64,000 nt of DNA from assembly GCF_004000865.1 (NCBI RefSeq), contig NZ_BIMB01000004.1:62001-126000 (forward strand), read 5' to 3'. Positions 17,897 to 26,037 of this stretch are shown one piece after another. Made by a program: the position numbers and the translations under genes. The notes under the pieces are model-generated. The model saw only the letters and a list, made by a program, of their open reading frames with translations. It was not told where the DNA came from and did no database searches. This DNA is from Paenibacillus elgii NBRC 100335 (GTDB taxonomy: Bacteria > Bacillota > Bacilli > Paenibacillales > NBRC-103111). The first letter of the stretch is position 1; every line of letters starts with the position of its first letter.

Positions 17897-18063
17897 GATG
17901 ATATCCCCACTCCTATTCAAAGTAGAACAGCAATTCCTTGATTAGACAACCTAACCTCATATTTTGCGGCTTAAGACGCCAATCAACATACACCTCTACA
18001 AAATTTTTAATTTGAATACATAAATACCACCTTTTCAATAAATCATAAGATAACAACTCAAAT

Positions 18064-18116
18064 TGAATATAACACTTATAAGTTAATTTATCAAATTAAT
18101 ACACTTATAGTTATAT
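18064..18116 (+). promoter_or_regulatory. Dyad-rich operator region upstream of the Xre gene
   Basis: ACACTTATA occurs twice (one copy forms ACTTATAAGT), separated by an AATTT-ATC-AAATT inverted repeat, about 50-100 bases before the Xre start. This is a likely autoregulatory operator region (inference). Confidence 0.4.
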
Positions 18117-18161
18117 TCCAATTTAAGTAAAACTCTCTTACGCTTATATTGAGGTGGTATC

Positions 18162-18515
18162 GTGTCAAACCTTAGAAAATTAATTGGTGAAAGAATAAGA
18201 TTCATTCGCAAATTAAAAGGGCTCACACAAGAAGAGTTAAGTGAAAAAGCCCAGATTCAACACACATATCTAAGTGACGTTGAACGTGGTGATCGAAACG
18301 CGTCATTAGACTCCCTTGAAAAAATAATCCAAGCTCTTGATATTCTACCAAGCGATTTGTTTGATTTCAGCGAACTTAATGTGGACCAAGCCAGTCTTGA
18401 GTTAACAGATGCCTTAGAGGTTCATTATAATTTCTTAAAAAGCAAGCGTATTGACGATGTAAAGATGATACATCGGATAACGAAGGAAATTTTTAAGTCT
18501 ATTGAATCTAAGTAA
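18162..18515 (+). CDS. Xre-family transcriptional regulator
   Basis: A 117-residue protein. Residues 4-62 form a Cro/CI-type helix-turn-helix (LTQEELSEKAQIQHTYLSDVERGDRNASLDSLEKI). A short helical tail of about 50 residues is probably for dimerisation. GTG start with a GAGGTGG site. Genes of this type in bacilli often control adjacent small-peptide or mobile genes. The nearest candidate is the lysine-rich peptide gene at 18847, with a 20-base palindrome at 18600-18619 in between. Confidence 0.88.
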   Translation: MSNLRKLIGERIRFIRKLKGLTQEELSEKAQIQHTYLSDVERGDRNASLDSLEKIIQALDILPSDLFDFSELNVDQASLELTDALEVHYNFLKSKRIDDVKMIHRITKEIFKSIESK

Positions 18516-18599
18516 GTAAATAAGGAAGAAGTTTAGTACTCTTTTTTGAATAGGTTATAGATTTCTCTTAACATAAAGAAATAGAGGGAACAATCTCCT

Positions 18600-18619
18600 G
18601 ACTTTAATCTATTAAAGTC
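18600..18619. promoter_or_regulatory. 20-base palindrome between xre and the small peptide gene
   Basis: GACTTTAAT-CT-ATTAAAGTC, perfect 9+2+9. There is no T-run after it, so operator use fits better than a terminator. The rest of 18516-18760 is AT-rich with nothing else evident. Confidence 0.45.
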
Positions 18620-18764
18620 TTATGTATTAAGAAACATGTGTTTTTTACAAGTCAAACCTTGTCGATTTAATTAATTCAATCTATTTCGACAAAAATGCTC
18701 AATATATACTTATATATTCAAAAAAATCACTAAATATATATAGAAACTTTTAATAGTTTTGGTA

Positions 18765-18846
18765 TATAATAGTTCCACTGTCCTAATAAGGCAGGGCATG
18801 CCTGGTTTTTTCTCAAAGTCACCTACTTTACAGGAGGAAAACCAGG
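18765..18846 (+). promoter_or_regulatory. Promoter and structured leader of the small peptide gene
   Basis: A TATAAT -10 lies at 18765-18770. Further on, AGGCA/TGCCT forms a small hairpin followed by six T residues. CCTGG (from 18801) is shared with a second, exclusive stem: CCTGGTTTT (18801-18809) pairs perfectly with AAAACCAGG (18838-18846), which ends flush against ATG 18847, with the GGAGG in its loop base. This suggests attenuation or translation control. Confidence 0.45.
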
Positions 18847-19041
18847 ATGAAGAAAAAGAAGAAGACCTATACAAACAACAAGGTCAGTCATAAGAAAGAA
18901 ACCGCTGCACCGGAAGGCACGTGCAAAACGTGCAGCAGCGGCAAAACTATTCTCGAACGTTCGATGGAGTGGGGTTGGAGGAGTATTACTCTAGCAATCC
19001 AAGTCATTAACCTATTTAAGGATGATGGCGGCGGACAATAG
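18847..19041 (+). CDS. Small lysine-rich peptide with a C-x-x-C motif
   Basis: A 64-residue product. The N-terminus is strongly basic (MKKKKKTYTNNK...), the centre holds CKTC, and the C-terminal half is amphipathic and Trp-rich (MEWGWRSITLAIQVINLF) with an acidic-glycine end. An AGGAGG ribosome site and a TATAAT promoter support real expression. A peptide signal, antimicrobial precursor or small DNA-binding accessory are all possible. No modification enzyme or exporter is adjacent, so I do not assign a function. Confidence 0.55.
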   Translation: MKKKKKTYTNNKVSHKKETAAPEGTCKTCSSGKTILERSMEWGWRSITLAIQVINLFKDDGGGQ

Positions 19042-19059
19042 TGTTCGTTTAAGGTAATA

Positions 19060-19154
19060 GGCCTTTGCGGAAATCGACCGCATTGGGAACACCGGCTGCC
19101 AACCGGTGGCATTATCCCATGCAACCGGGCATTCGGTCGATAGATGCAAGGTCC
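19060..19154 (+). ncRNA. Long nested hairpin RNA candidate after the small peptide gene
   Basis: Four coaxial pairings nest here. GGCCTTTGC (19060-19068) pairs with GCAAGGTCC (19146-19154), with one mismatch and one wobble. ATCGACC (19073-19079) pairs with GGTCGAT (19135-19141). GCATTGGGA pairs with TCCCATGC with a bulge. CACCGG/CCGGTG form the tip. A T-rich tract follows. It begins 19 bases after the peptide stop. It could be a terminator, a structured 3' end or a separate RNA. Confidence 0.5.
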
Positions 19155-19202
19155 TTTTTATTATTATTCCCCCATATAACCAAAATATACACAGAAAAAA
19201 AA

Positions 19203-19248
19203 GAAAAAGCCCGTTATATTCGGCTGCCACACCGAAACGAGCTTTTTC
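19203..19248. terminator. Bidirectional terminator
   Basis: GAAAAAGC-CGTT pairs with AACG-GCTTTTTC, with an inner TTCGG/CCGAA; A-rich before and T-rich after. Beyond it, 19250-19832 is AT-rich intergenic DNA where I see no gene or clear structure. Confidence 0.7.
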
Positions 19249-19832
19249 CTTTCTCAAAATATCACCGGGCCAATGATGAAGAGGTAATGGGATCGTTTTA
19301 GCAAAATAAAATATTAAAAAAATGGTGCGTTGATTGCATCGCAATTACGCCATTAACTTTTAAGCGCTAAACTACGTTGGATCCTGTTTTTGTTGAAAGT
19401 TCTTTTTCAACTTAAACTGATGATAATGGAGACTTCTCAGGCTATCACCTCAGATCTTACTTTTCCCCAAAGCTTATTTCCCAAAAAAACCAAAACGATC
19501 ACCAATTACCAAAGATCCTATACAAAAAAAATGTACCACGATTGTTTATATTTGTAAAGTGAAATTTACATAATTAAGTAATTCAAATAGTAAAGTTAGG
19601 CATAATCCACTTAACAAATGGATTAAAGAAAGTTAAAATTTCAAATTCGAGAACGAAAGCCTCAGAATGGAGAAAAGAACAAAATTCAAACTTATCCCAC
19701 CAGGCTTCGTCCTTTGTTAAATAATTGTTAGCAGTCCATATAAGCGGAGGAAGTGCTAAAAATAAAAAATAGAGCCGCCGTAGCAGCCCCTCAAAAAAAA
19801 CTATAAACTTTAAAACTTAACCCTCTCAAACC

Positions 19833-21257
19833 TTACCGACTCCGGTTAAACACCACGAGCTTCAGCTCCGTCAATTCTTCCACCGCATACTTGATGCCTT
19901 CGCGCCCGACGCCGCTTTCTTTCACGCCGCCGTAGGGCATGTGATCCAGCCGGAAGGTCGGAATGTCGTTGATCATGACGCCGCCGACATGCAGCTTATC
20001 GATCGCGTTCATGGCCGTGTGCAGGTTGTCGGTATAAATCCCGGCCTGGAGGCCGTAGACGGAATGGTTGACCCAATCTACCGCTTCCTCCACCGAGCTA
20101 ACCTTGTTGATCAGCACAATCGGGGCGAACACTTCCTTGCACGACACTTGCGCGTCGGGAGGAACGTTAAGCAGCACCGTAGGCGCAAGAATCCCGCCTT
20201 CGGCCGTTCCGCCCAGCGCCACGGTTGCCCCCTGCTGTGCGGCTTCCTGAATCCATTCCACGGCCCGCTCCGTTTCCCGTTCGGAGATCATCGCGGACAC
20301 ATCCGTATCGGCATCCAGCGGGTCTCCAAGCTTGAGCTGCTTGGCCGCCGCGACGAATTTTTCGACAAACTCTTCATACCTGTCCTCCAGCACGTACACC
20401 CGCTGCAAGGAGATGCAGACTTGGCCTTGGAACGAGAACGCACCTGTGACACAGCGTGCAATAATGGAATCGATCCGGGCGTCGCTGTCCACGATAACTG
20501 CGGAGTTGGAGCCTAGCTCCAGCGTGACGCGCTTCAATCCGGCTTTCGCGCGAATGCTTTTACCGACGGATGGGCTTCCCGTAAACGTGATGACATCGAC
20601 ACGGGGGTCCTCGACGATTTTATCGCCGATGACTCTGCCGGCGCCGGTGACGACGTTCAGAGCTCCGGCCGGAAGTCCGGCATCCATGAACAGCTCCGCG
20701 ATGAAGAACGCGGATAAAGGCGTCTGGCCCGCAGGCTTAAGGACGACCGTATTGCCCGCGGCAATGGCCGGGCCCAGCTTGTGGGCGACCAGATTCATCG
20801 GGAAATTGAACGGGGTGACCGCCCCGACCACACCTAGCGGCTCTCTTACGGTATAAGCGAAGCGACCTTCCCCTCCGGGAACGGCGTCCATCGCCAACGT
20901 CTCGCCGTGAATTCGCTTCGCTTCCTCACCGGCCAGCTTATACGTCTGGATCGTGCGGTCCACCTCGATCAGAGCGGCTTTGATCGGCTTGGCGGCTTCC
21001 AGCGCGATGAGGCGGGCTGCTTCTTCGCGGCGCTGTTCCAGCAGGCGGGACACGGTTTCCAGAATGCGGGCCCGTTGGTGGGCCGGCATGCTTCGCATGA
21101 CCGGCTTGCAGCGGACCGCCGCTTCGATCGCCAGCTCGGTCTCCGCGAGGTCGGCCGAAGCGATGTCGGCCAGCTTTTCCTTGGAGTACGGCGAGTACAG
21201 CGGGGTGTAATTTTTCGTCTCAACCCAGGTTCCGTCGATGAATGCATGCTTTTTCAT
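19833..21257 (-). CDS. Aldehyde dehydrogenase, probably succinate-semialdehyde dehydrogenase
   Basis: A 474-residue NAD(P)-dependent aldehyde dehydrogenase. The general base Glu is in VTLELGSNS (about 245) and the nucleophile Cys in GQVCIS (about 279). The cofactor motif FTGSPSVGK (about 224) and the C-terminal MPYGGVKESGVGREG are present. It is the last gene of the leftward operon, directly after a GABA aminotransferase, so oxidation of succinate semialdehyde to succinate is the expected step. Substrate cannot be read from the sequence alone: the family also includes lactaldehyde-type enzymes. ATG 21257, 31 bases after the gabT stop. Confidence 0.82.
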   Translation of the reverse strand: MKKHAFIDGTWVETKNYTPLYSPYSKEKLADIASADLAETELAIEAAVRCKPVMRSMPAHQRARILETVSRLLEQRREEAARLIALEAAKPIKAALIEVDRTIQTYKLAGEEAKRIHGETLAMDAVPGGEGRFAYTVREPLGVVGAVTPFNFPMNLVAHKLGPAIAAGNTVVLKPAGQTPLSAFFIAELFMDAGLPAGALNVVTGAGRVIGDKIVEDPRVDVITFTGSPSVGKSIRAKAGLKRVTLELGSNSAVIVDSDARIDSIIARCVTGAFSFQGQVCISLQRVYVLEDRYEEFVEKFVAAAKQLKLGDPLDADTDVSAMISERETERAVEWIQEAAQQGATVALGGTAEGGILAPTVLLNVPPDAQVSCKEVFAPIVLINKVSSVEEAVDWVNHSVYGLQAGIYTDNLHTAMNAIDKLHVGGVMINDIPTFRLDHMPYGGVKESGVGREGIKYAVEELTELKLVVFNRSR

Positions 21258-21287
21258 GAAGTGAATCCGCCTCCTTATGCGATACGA

Positions 21288-22658
21288 TCAATCCGCCTTG
21301 CCCGCGCCGGCCGATACGGCACTCAGCTCCGCCATAGCTTCGCTAATAATGTCGAGTCCTTCTTGCAGCTGCTCCTCCGTGATGACCAGCGGGGTCAAGA
21401 AACGGACAATATTACTGTGAACTCCTGCGCCGAGCAGGACCACTCCTTTTCGATAACAAGCTTGCAGCAAAGCTGCAACGAACTCTTTCGCCGGCTTGCC
21501 GGTGTCCGGATCAACAAACTCCACAGCACACATCGCGCCCAGTCCGCGAATGTCTCCGATAATTTTAAACTCATCCTGCAGCTTGTGGAAATGACTGCGG
21601 ATCGTATCGCCGATAACGCGCGATTTTCCCGGCAGATCTTCACGCTGCATCATCTCGATCACGGCCAAAGCCGCCGCGCAGCCGAGCGGACTTCCGCCAT
21701 AGGTTCCGCCGATTTCGCCCGGGTTCGGGGCGTCCATAATCTCCGCTTTGCCCACGACGGCGCTGATTGGAAGACCTGCAGCGATCGATTTGGAAAGCGT
21801 GATAAGATCCGGTTCGATCTCGAACAGCGTCGAGGCGAACATTTCTCCGGTCCGGCCAAAGCCGGTCTGAATTTCATCGGCAATAAACAAGATACCATGC
21901 TTCTTGCAAATCTGAAAGACGCCCTGCACGAACGATTTTGGCGGAACGATGAAGCCGCCCTCTCCCTGCACCGGTTCCATAATGACCGCCGCTAGCTCTT
22001 CCGGGGCGACCTCGGTCAGCAGGAAATCTTCGAACTGCCTCAGGCAAAAGTCCCCGTACTCTTCTTCGGTCATCGACGCGGGACGTTGATACGGATAAGG
22101 GAACGGCGCTTTATAAATCGCCGGGGCATACGGCCCCATCTGGTATTTGTACGGCTTCACTTTGCTGGTCAGAGACATGCCGAGCAGAGTCCGGCCGTGG
22201 AAGCCGCGGGTGAAGGAGACGATGCCCGTTTTGCCCGTATATTTCCGGGCAATCTTCACGGCGTTCTCGACCGCCTCCGCGCCGCTGTTCAAGAGCACAG
22301 CTTTTTTCGCAAAATCGCCCGGGGTAATCTCTGCGAGCTTTTCCGACAACGCCACATAAGGCTCATACATTCCGACATGGAAGCACGTATGAATGTATTT
22401 TTCCGCCTGCGCCTTAATGGCGTCTACGACTTCGGCCGGGCTGTGGCCCACGTTGATGGTGCCGATCGCGCCGACGAAGTCCAGGAACACGTTGCCGTCC
22501 ACATCGTACAGCAGCGCCCCCTGCGCTCTCTCGACAAACAAAGGATGGTTGTTGCCTACTCCCTTGGATACCGTTTGCTGTCTGCGCTCCAGAAGCGCTT
22601 TTGTCTTCGCTCCCGGCAATTCGGCTGCAACCGATACGAATTTACGTTGGGCTGTCAT
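21288..22658 (-). CDS. gabT: 4-aminobutyrate aminotransferase
   Basis: A 456-residue class-III aminotransferase. PLP features are NSGAEAVENAVKIAR (about 115), ADEIQTGFGRTG (about 250) and the Schiff-base lysine in TLSKSIAAGLP (about 280). The overall sequence fits GabT-type enzymes, moving the GABA amino group to 2-oxoglutarate. ATG 22658 is preferred to an upstream in-frame ATG at 22703 because AAAGGGG precedes it at 9 bases and the longer form would overlap the previous gene. It follows the yodQ-like gene in the operon. A broader omega-amino-acid range is possible. Confidence 0.88.
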   Translation of the reverse strand: MTAQRKFVSVAAELPGAKTKALLERRQQTVSKGVGNNHPLFVERAQGALLYDVDGNVFLDFVGAIGTINVGHSPAEVVDAIKAQAEKYIHTCFHVGMYEPYVALSEKLAEITPGDFAKKAVLLNSGAEAVENAVKIARKYTGKTGIVSFTRGFHGRTLLGMSLTSKVKPYKYQMGPYAPAIYKAPFPYPYQRPASMTEEEYGDFCLRQFEDFLLTEVAPEELAAVIMEPVQGEGGFIVPPKSFVQGVFQICKKHGILFIADEIQTGFGRTGEMFASTLFEIEPDLITLSKSIAAGLPISAVVGKAEIMDAPNPGEIGGTYGGSPLGCAAALAVIEMMQREDLPGKSRVIGDTIRSHFHKLQDEFKIIGDIRGLGAMCAVEFVDPDTGKPAKEFVAALLQACYRKGVVLLGAGVHSNIVRFLTPLVITEEQLQEGLDIISEAMAELSAVSAGAGKAD

Positions 22659-22686
22659 TGGTTTGTTCCCCTTTCGGCTTGAAAAA

Positions 22687-23964
22687 TTAACCGTTCGTTT
22701 CATCCAGTCCGCACCACTGGATAAGCGTCAAAGCAATGATTTCCGCCGCTTCCGTCACTTTATCCAGCTCGATATATTCGTTCGGGTAATGAGCGACCTC
22801 GGTAACTCCCGGCCCGAACACGATAGCGGGCGTCTTGCCCGCTTGGGTCAGCAGGCCGCCGTCGGTTCCCCACGGGGACGCTTCGATGACCGGCTCCGCC
22901 CCGGCGACGTTGCGGTACTGCTCCGCCAAGGTGTGCATGAGCTCATGCTCCATGTCCATGGAACCGGGAATCCAGCGGGCACCGAACCATTCCAACACGG
23001 GAGCGTGCTCCTTGAACCACGGGTCCTGCTCGGCTAGCCGCTCCAGCCACCGCTCCATCTCCAGCTTCGCTTCCTCAATCGTTTCTTCGGGCGAGACGCC
23101 CATCCGACCTTCCAAGCGAACGAGATCGGGAACCGAGGAAGGCCAATTGCCGCCTTGGATGACCCCGATGTTGATCGGGATCGGAATCGGCGTATTTTGA
23201 TACAGCGGATCGGTGATCCGGGCGTTGCGCCGCTCCTCCAGCGCTTGAATGTGGCGAATGACGAGCATGCTTTTCTCGATGGCGCTGACTCCCTCATACC
23301 GGGTGCCGCCGTGCGCCGCCCGGCCCTTCACTTGAATGCGGAACCACATCGAGCCCTGCTGCTTCGGAAAAATACGCATATTCGTCGGCTCCGGGATGAT
23401 TGCCGCGTCGGCCTGGTAGCCCCGCATCACGGTCGCGAGCGTACCGGCTCCGCCGCTTTCCTCCTCGACGACGCTCTGAAAGATGACGTCGCCTTTCAGC
23501 CGGAGGCCCAGCCCTTGAACCGCTTGGATCGCCAGCAGCAGGGAGACGTTGCCGCCTTTCATATCCGTGACGCCGCGGCCATACATCTTGCCGTCCCGGA
23601 TCGCGCCGCTGTATGGATCGTCCGACCACTGCTCGCGCTCCCCCTCCGGGACGACGTCGATATGGCCGTTCAGGATGATCGACTTCCCGCCGCCGGAACC
23701 GCGCAGAACGCCGACCACATTCGGGCAGTTATCGAAATCCGGCCGCGACGAGCAAAAGTACGGATGCTTCTTCAAAGCTTCCCCGTCCAGCTCCCATACG
23801 TCGACCTCTAAGCCCATCTGCTGCAGCTTCTCGGCGACCAAAGCCTGTGCCGCCGCTTCATGGCCCTGCGTGCTTGGCACCTGCACCAGCCGTTGCAGGA
23901 AGGCGATGCCTTCTTCGCTGTGCGTGCGCATCCACTGCTTAATCCGTGCTTGGAGCTCTGACAT
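22687..23964 (-). CDS. yodQ: M20-family deacylase, YodQ-like (candidate 4-acetamidobutyrate deacetylase)
   Basis: A 425-residue ArgE/DapE-type metallohydrolase. Metal ligands are visible: NGHIDVVP (His-x-Asp), GRGVTDMKGG (bridging Asp), VVEEESGGAG (Glu-Glu), and a His near the C-terminus in EVAHYPNEY. A dimerisation insert lies between. ATG 23964 has AGGAGG immediately upstream; a longer frame to 24153 runs into a palindromic gap and is rejected. It is the counterpart of B. subtilis YodQ. Lying between a thiolase and GabT, its fitting job is removing the acetyl group from 4-acetamidobutyrate to release GABA (inference). Other N-acyl substrates are possible. Confidence 0.8.
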   Translation of the reverse strand: MSELQARIKQWMRTHSEEGIAFLQRLVQVPSTQGHEAAAQALVAEKLQQMGLEVDVWELDGEALKKHPYFCSSRPDFDNCPNVVGVLRGSGGGKSIILNGHIDVVPEGEREQWSDDPYSGAIRDGKMYGRGVTDMKGGNVSLLLAIQAVQGLGLRLKGDVIFQSVVEEESGGAGTLATVMRGYQADAAIIPEPTNMRIFPKQQGSMWFRIQVKGRAAHGGTRYEGVSAIEKSMLVIRHIQALEERRNARITDPLYQNTPIPIPINIGVIQGGNWPSSVPDLVRLEGRMGVSPEETIEEAKLEMERWLERLAEQDPWFKEHAPVLEWFGARWIPGSMDMEHELMHTLAEQYRNVAGAEPVIEASPWGTDGGLLTQAGKTPAIVFGPGVTEVAHYPNEYIELDKVTEAAEIIALTLIQWCGLDETNG

Positions 23965-24012
23965 GTTTCTCCTCCTTACCTGTAGAACGGTGAATAAGCC
24001 GGTGCTGCGCTG

Positions 24013-24125
24013 CCGAAGCGTTCCTCCGATCGCTCTTGTTCCCGGATTTCTTGATTTTCTAACCCCTTTATGGGTTGAAATCCGGGAACAAAGGCGAACA
24101 CTCCGTTTCTCCAGAACGCTTTCGG
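24013..24125. repeat. Large palindromic element between thiolase and yodQ-like genes
   Basis: A 15-base perfect inverted repeat (TTGTTCCCGGATTTC 24036-24050; mate 24077-24091) holds an inner AACCC/GGGTT hairpin. It is enclosed by CCGAAGCGTTC (24013-24023) pairing with GAACGCTTTCGG (24114-24125) with one bulge. It lies inside an operon, so it may be a processing or stabilising structure, or a small mobile palindromic repeat. Confidence 0.65.
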
Positions 24126-24171
24126 CCGCTCCGCTCCTTTTTTCACCGAACATCTAAAAATTCGAAACCCA

Positions 24172-25359
24172 TTACGCCTCGCTCACGTTCTCGTAGATCA
24201 CGGCAATGCCCATGCCGCCGGCCATGCACAGCGTCACCATGCCGTACTTCACGCCGGACCGCAGCATTTCGTGCATCAGCGTCACGGTCAGCTTCGCTCC
24301 GGTAGCGCCTACCGGATGCCCCAGCGCAATCGCGCCGCCGTTGACGTTGACCCGCTCCGGGTTCAGCTTCAGCTCGCGGATGACGGCCAGCGCCTGTGCG
24401 GCGAACGCCTCGTTCAGCTCGATCAGCCCGATGTCGTCGAGCGTCAGCCCCGCCTTGTGCAGCGCCTTATGGACGGCGGGCACCGGTCCGATGCCCATCA
24501 CGCCCGGATCGACTCCGGCGCTGGCGAACGCTTTGACCTTGAGCAGCGGCTGGATGCCCGCCCGCTCCGCTTTGCTGCGGGATAGCAGCAGCAAGGCGGC
24601 TGCGCCGTCGTTCATCGGGCAGGCGTTGCCCGCGGTGATCGTGCCGTCTTGCTTGAAGACGGCGGGCAGCTTGGCGAGCTTCGCCAGCTCGATATCTTCC
24701 CGCAGTGACTCGTCGCTGTCGAAGAGCCGGACTCCCTGCCGTTCCTGAAGCTCCAGCGGCACGATTTCGTCCTTGAACCGCCCGCTGCGAACCGCGTCAG
24801 CCGCTTTCCGGTGGCTTTCGAAGGCAAACCGGTCCTGCTCTTCCCGTGAAATGCCATACTGTTCAGCTAGCCGCTCCGCAGTCATGCCCATATGCTCATT
24901 CCCCAACGAGCAGGTCAGCCCGTCGGCGAGCAGTGCGTCCTCCATAGTGACATTTCCGAATTTCGTGCCCCAGCGGTTTTGGACCAAATAAGGCACATTG
25001 CTCATGCTCTCCACGCCGCCCGCAATGACGGCTTCCTCCTGGCCAGCCGCAATCGTGAGCGCCGCGCTTGTGATCGCCTTGAGGCCCGAGCCGCACGCTT
25101 TGATGACAACGTGGCCCGGCACCGTTAGTGGAAAGCCCGCCCGCTGCGAGCTGATTCGCGCCGAATTAAGCCCTCCGCCGTGCACATAGCCGTGGCCGAA
25201 AATGATTTCGCCCACCTCTTCCTTCGGCAGCGCCGTTTTCGCCATCAAGCCCGTCAGCACTTGACGCCCCAGCTCGGTGGCGGGCACATCCCGCAGCGAC
25301 TTGCCGAAGGCTCCGACCGCCGTGCGGACCCCCGCTGCGATAACGACTTCATTCATCAC
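24172..25359 (-). CDS. Thiolase (acetyl-CoA C-acyltransferase type)
   Basis: A 395-residue thiolase. The nucleophilic Cys is in KACGSGLKAI (about 88), the activating His in GGAIALGHPVGATGA (about 350) and the second Cys in LCMAGGMGIAV (about 380). NEAFAAQ is also present. All catalytic residues are therefore intact. Between CoA-transferase and deacylase genes its likely step is cleavage of 6-acetamido-3-oxohexanoyl-CoA to acetyl-CoA and 4-acetamidobutyryl-CoA (inference). B. subtilis yod lacks a thiolase in the operon as I recall, so this is an informative addition. General acetoacetyl-CoA thiolase activity is the alternative. Confidence 0.88.
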   Translation of the reverse strand: MMNEVVIAAGVRTAVGAFGKSLRDVPATELGRQVLTGLMAKTALPKEEVGEIIFGHGYVHGGGLNSARISSQRAGFPLTVPGHVVIKACGSGLKAITSAALTIAAGQEEAVIAGGVESMSNVPYLVQNRWGTKFGNVTMEDALLADGLTCSLGNEHMGMTAERLAEQYGISREEQDRFAFESHRKAADAVRSGRFKDEIVPLELQERQGVRLFDSDESLREDIELAKLAKLPAVFKQDGTITAGNACPMNDGAAALLLLSRSKAERAGIQPLLKVKAFASAGVDPGVMGIGPVPAVHKALHKAGLTLDDIGLIELNEAFAAQALAVIRELKLNPERVNVNGGAIALGHPVGATGAKLTVTLMHEMLRSGVKYGMVTLCMAGGMGIAVIYENVSEA

Positions 25360-25371
25360 GGATTGCCTCCC

Positions 25372-26037
25372 TTATTGAATCGTGGACACGACGGACGGAA
25401 CGATCAATTCCGCTTCCGTCTGCCGGATGACATCTTCTGCTGTGAAGGGGGCCATCACTTCCCGCAAAACAAGTCCCTCGTCCGTCACTTCCATCACGGC
25501 CATTTCGGTAATGATCATATCCACACAGCGCGGCGCGGTTAAAGGCAGCGAGCACTGCTTCAATATTTTCGACTCGCCCTGCTTGTTCGTGTGGTTCATC
25601 AGAACGATGACCTTGCGCGATTTTTGCGCCAGCTCCATCGCTCCGCCCATGCCGGGCACCCGTTTGCCGGGAACGATCCAGTTCGCCAAATCCCCGTGCT
25701 GGCTCACTTCGAGCGCGCCCAGAATCGTGATGTCCACATAGCCGCGGCGAATGATCCCGAACGCCGTCGCGCTGTCGAAATACGATGCGCCCGGCACGAT
25801 CGTCACCGGAAAGCCTCCGGCATTGCATAGCGCGGGATCTTCGCTCCCCTTCGCCGGGCTCGGTCCGGTGCCCAGAATGCCATTCTCCGCGTGAAAAAAC
25901 ACTTGGATCTCCGGCGGCACATAATTGGCCACCAAGGTCGGAATCCCGATGCCGAGGTTCACGAGCATCCCGTCTTGAATCTCTTGCGCCGCCCGCCGGG
26001 CGATCCGGTAACGGCTATCTTCTACTCCCACGCCCAT
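25372..26037 (-). CDS. yodR: 3-oxoacid CoA-transferase subunit B, YodR-like
   Basis: A 221-residue beta subunit of a class-I CoA-transferase. The catalytic Glu lies in AENGILGTGP (about 50), and GGAMELAQ and the MNHTNKQG stretch are typical. ATG 26037 is chosen because AAGGAG precedes it by 9 bases; it overlaps the alpha-subunit stop by 16 bases, which is usual for such pairs. With the alpha subunit it would activate a 3-oxoacid, here probably 6-acetamido-3-oxohexanoate, using succinyl-CoA or acetyl-CoA. The annotated relatives act on acetoacetate or butyrate. Confidence 0.88.
   Translation of the reverse strand: MGVGVEDSRYRIARRAAQEIQDGMLVNLGIGIPTLVANYVPPEIQVFFHAENGILGTGPSPAKGSEDPALCNAGGFPVTIVPGASYFDSATAFGIIRRGYVDITILGALEVSQHGDLANWIVPGKRVPGMGGAMELAQKSRKVIVLMNHTNKQGESKILKQCSLPLTAPRCVDMIITEMAVMEVTDEGLVLREVMAPFTAEDVIRQTEAELIVPSVVSTIQ

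Noticed and set aside
19381..19570. Possible 43-codon frame in the gap before the aldehyde dehydrogenase gene
   Set aside because: No ribosome site, and a low-complexity sequence typical of AT-rich non-coding DNA.
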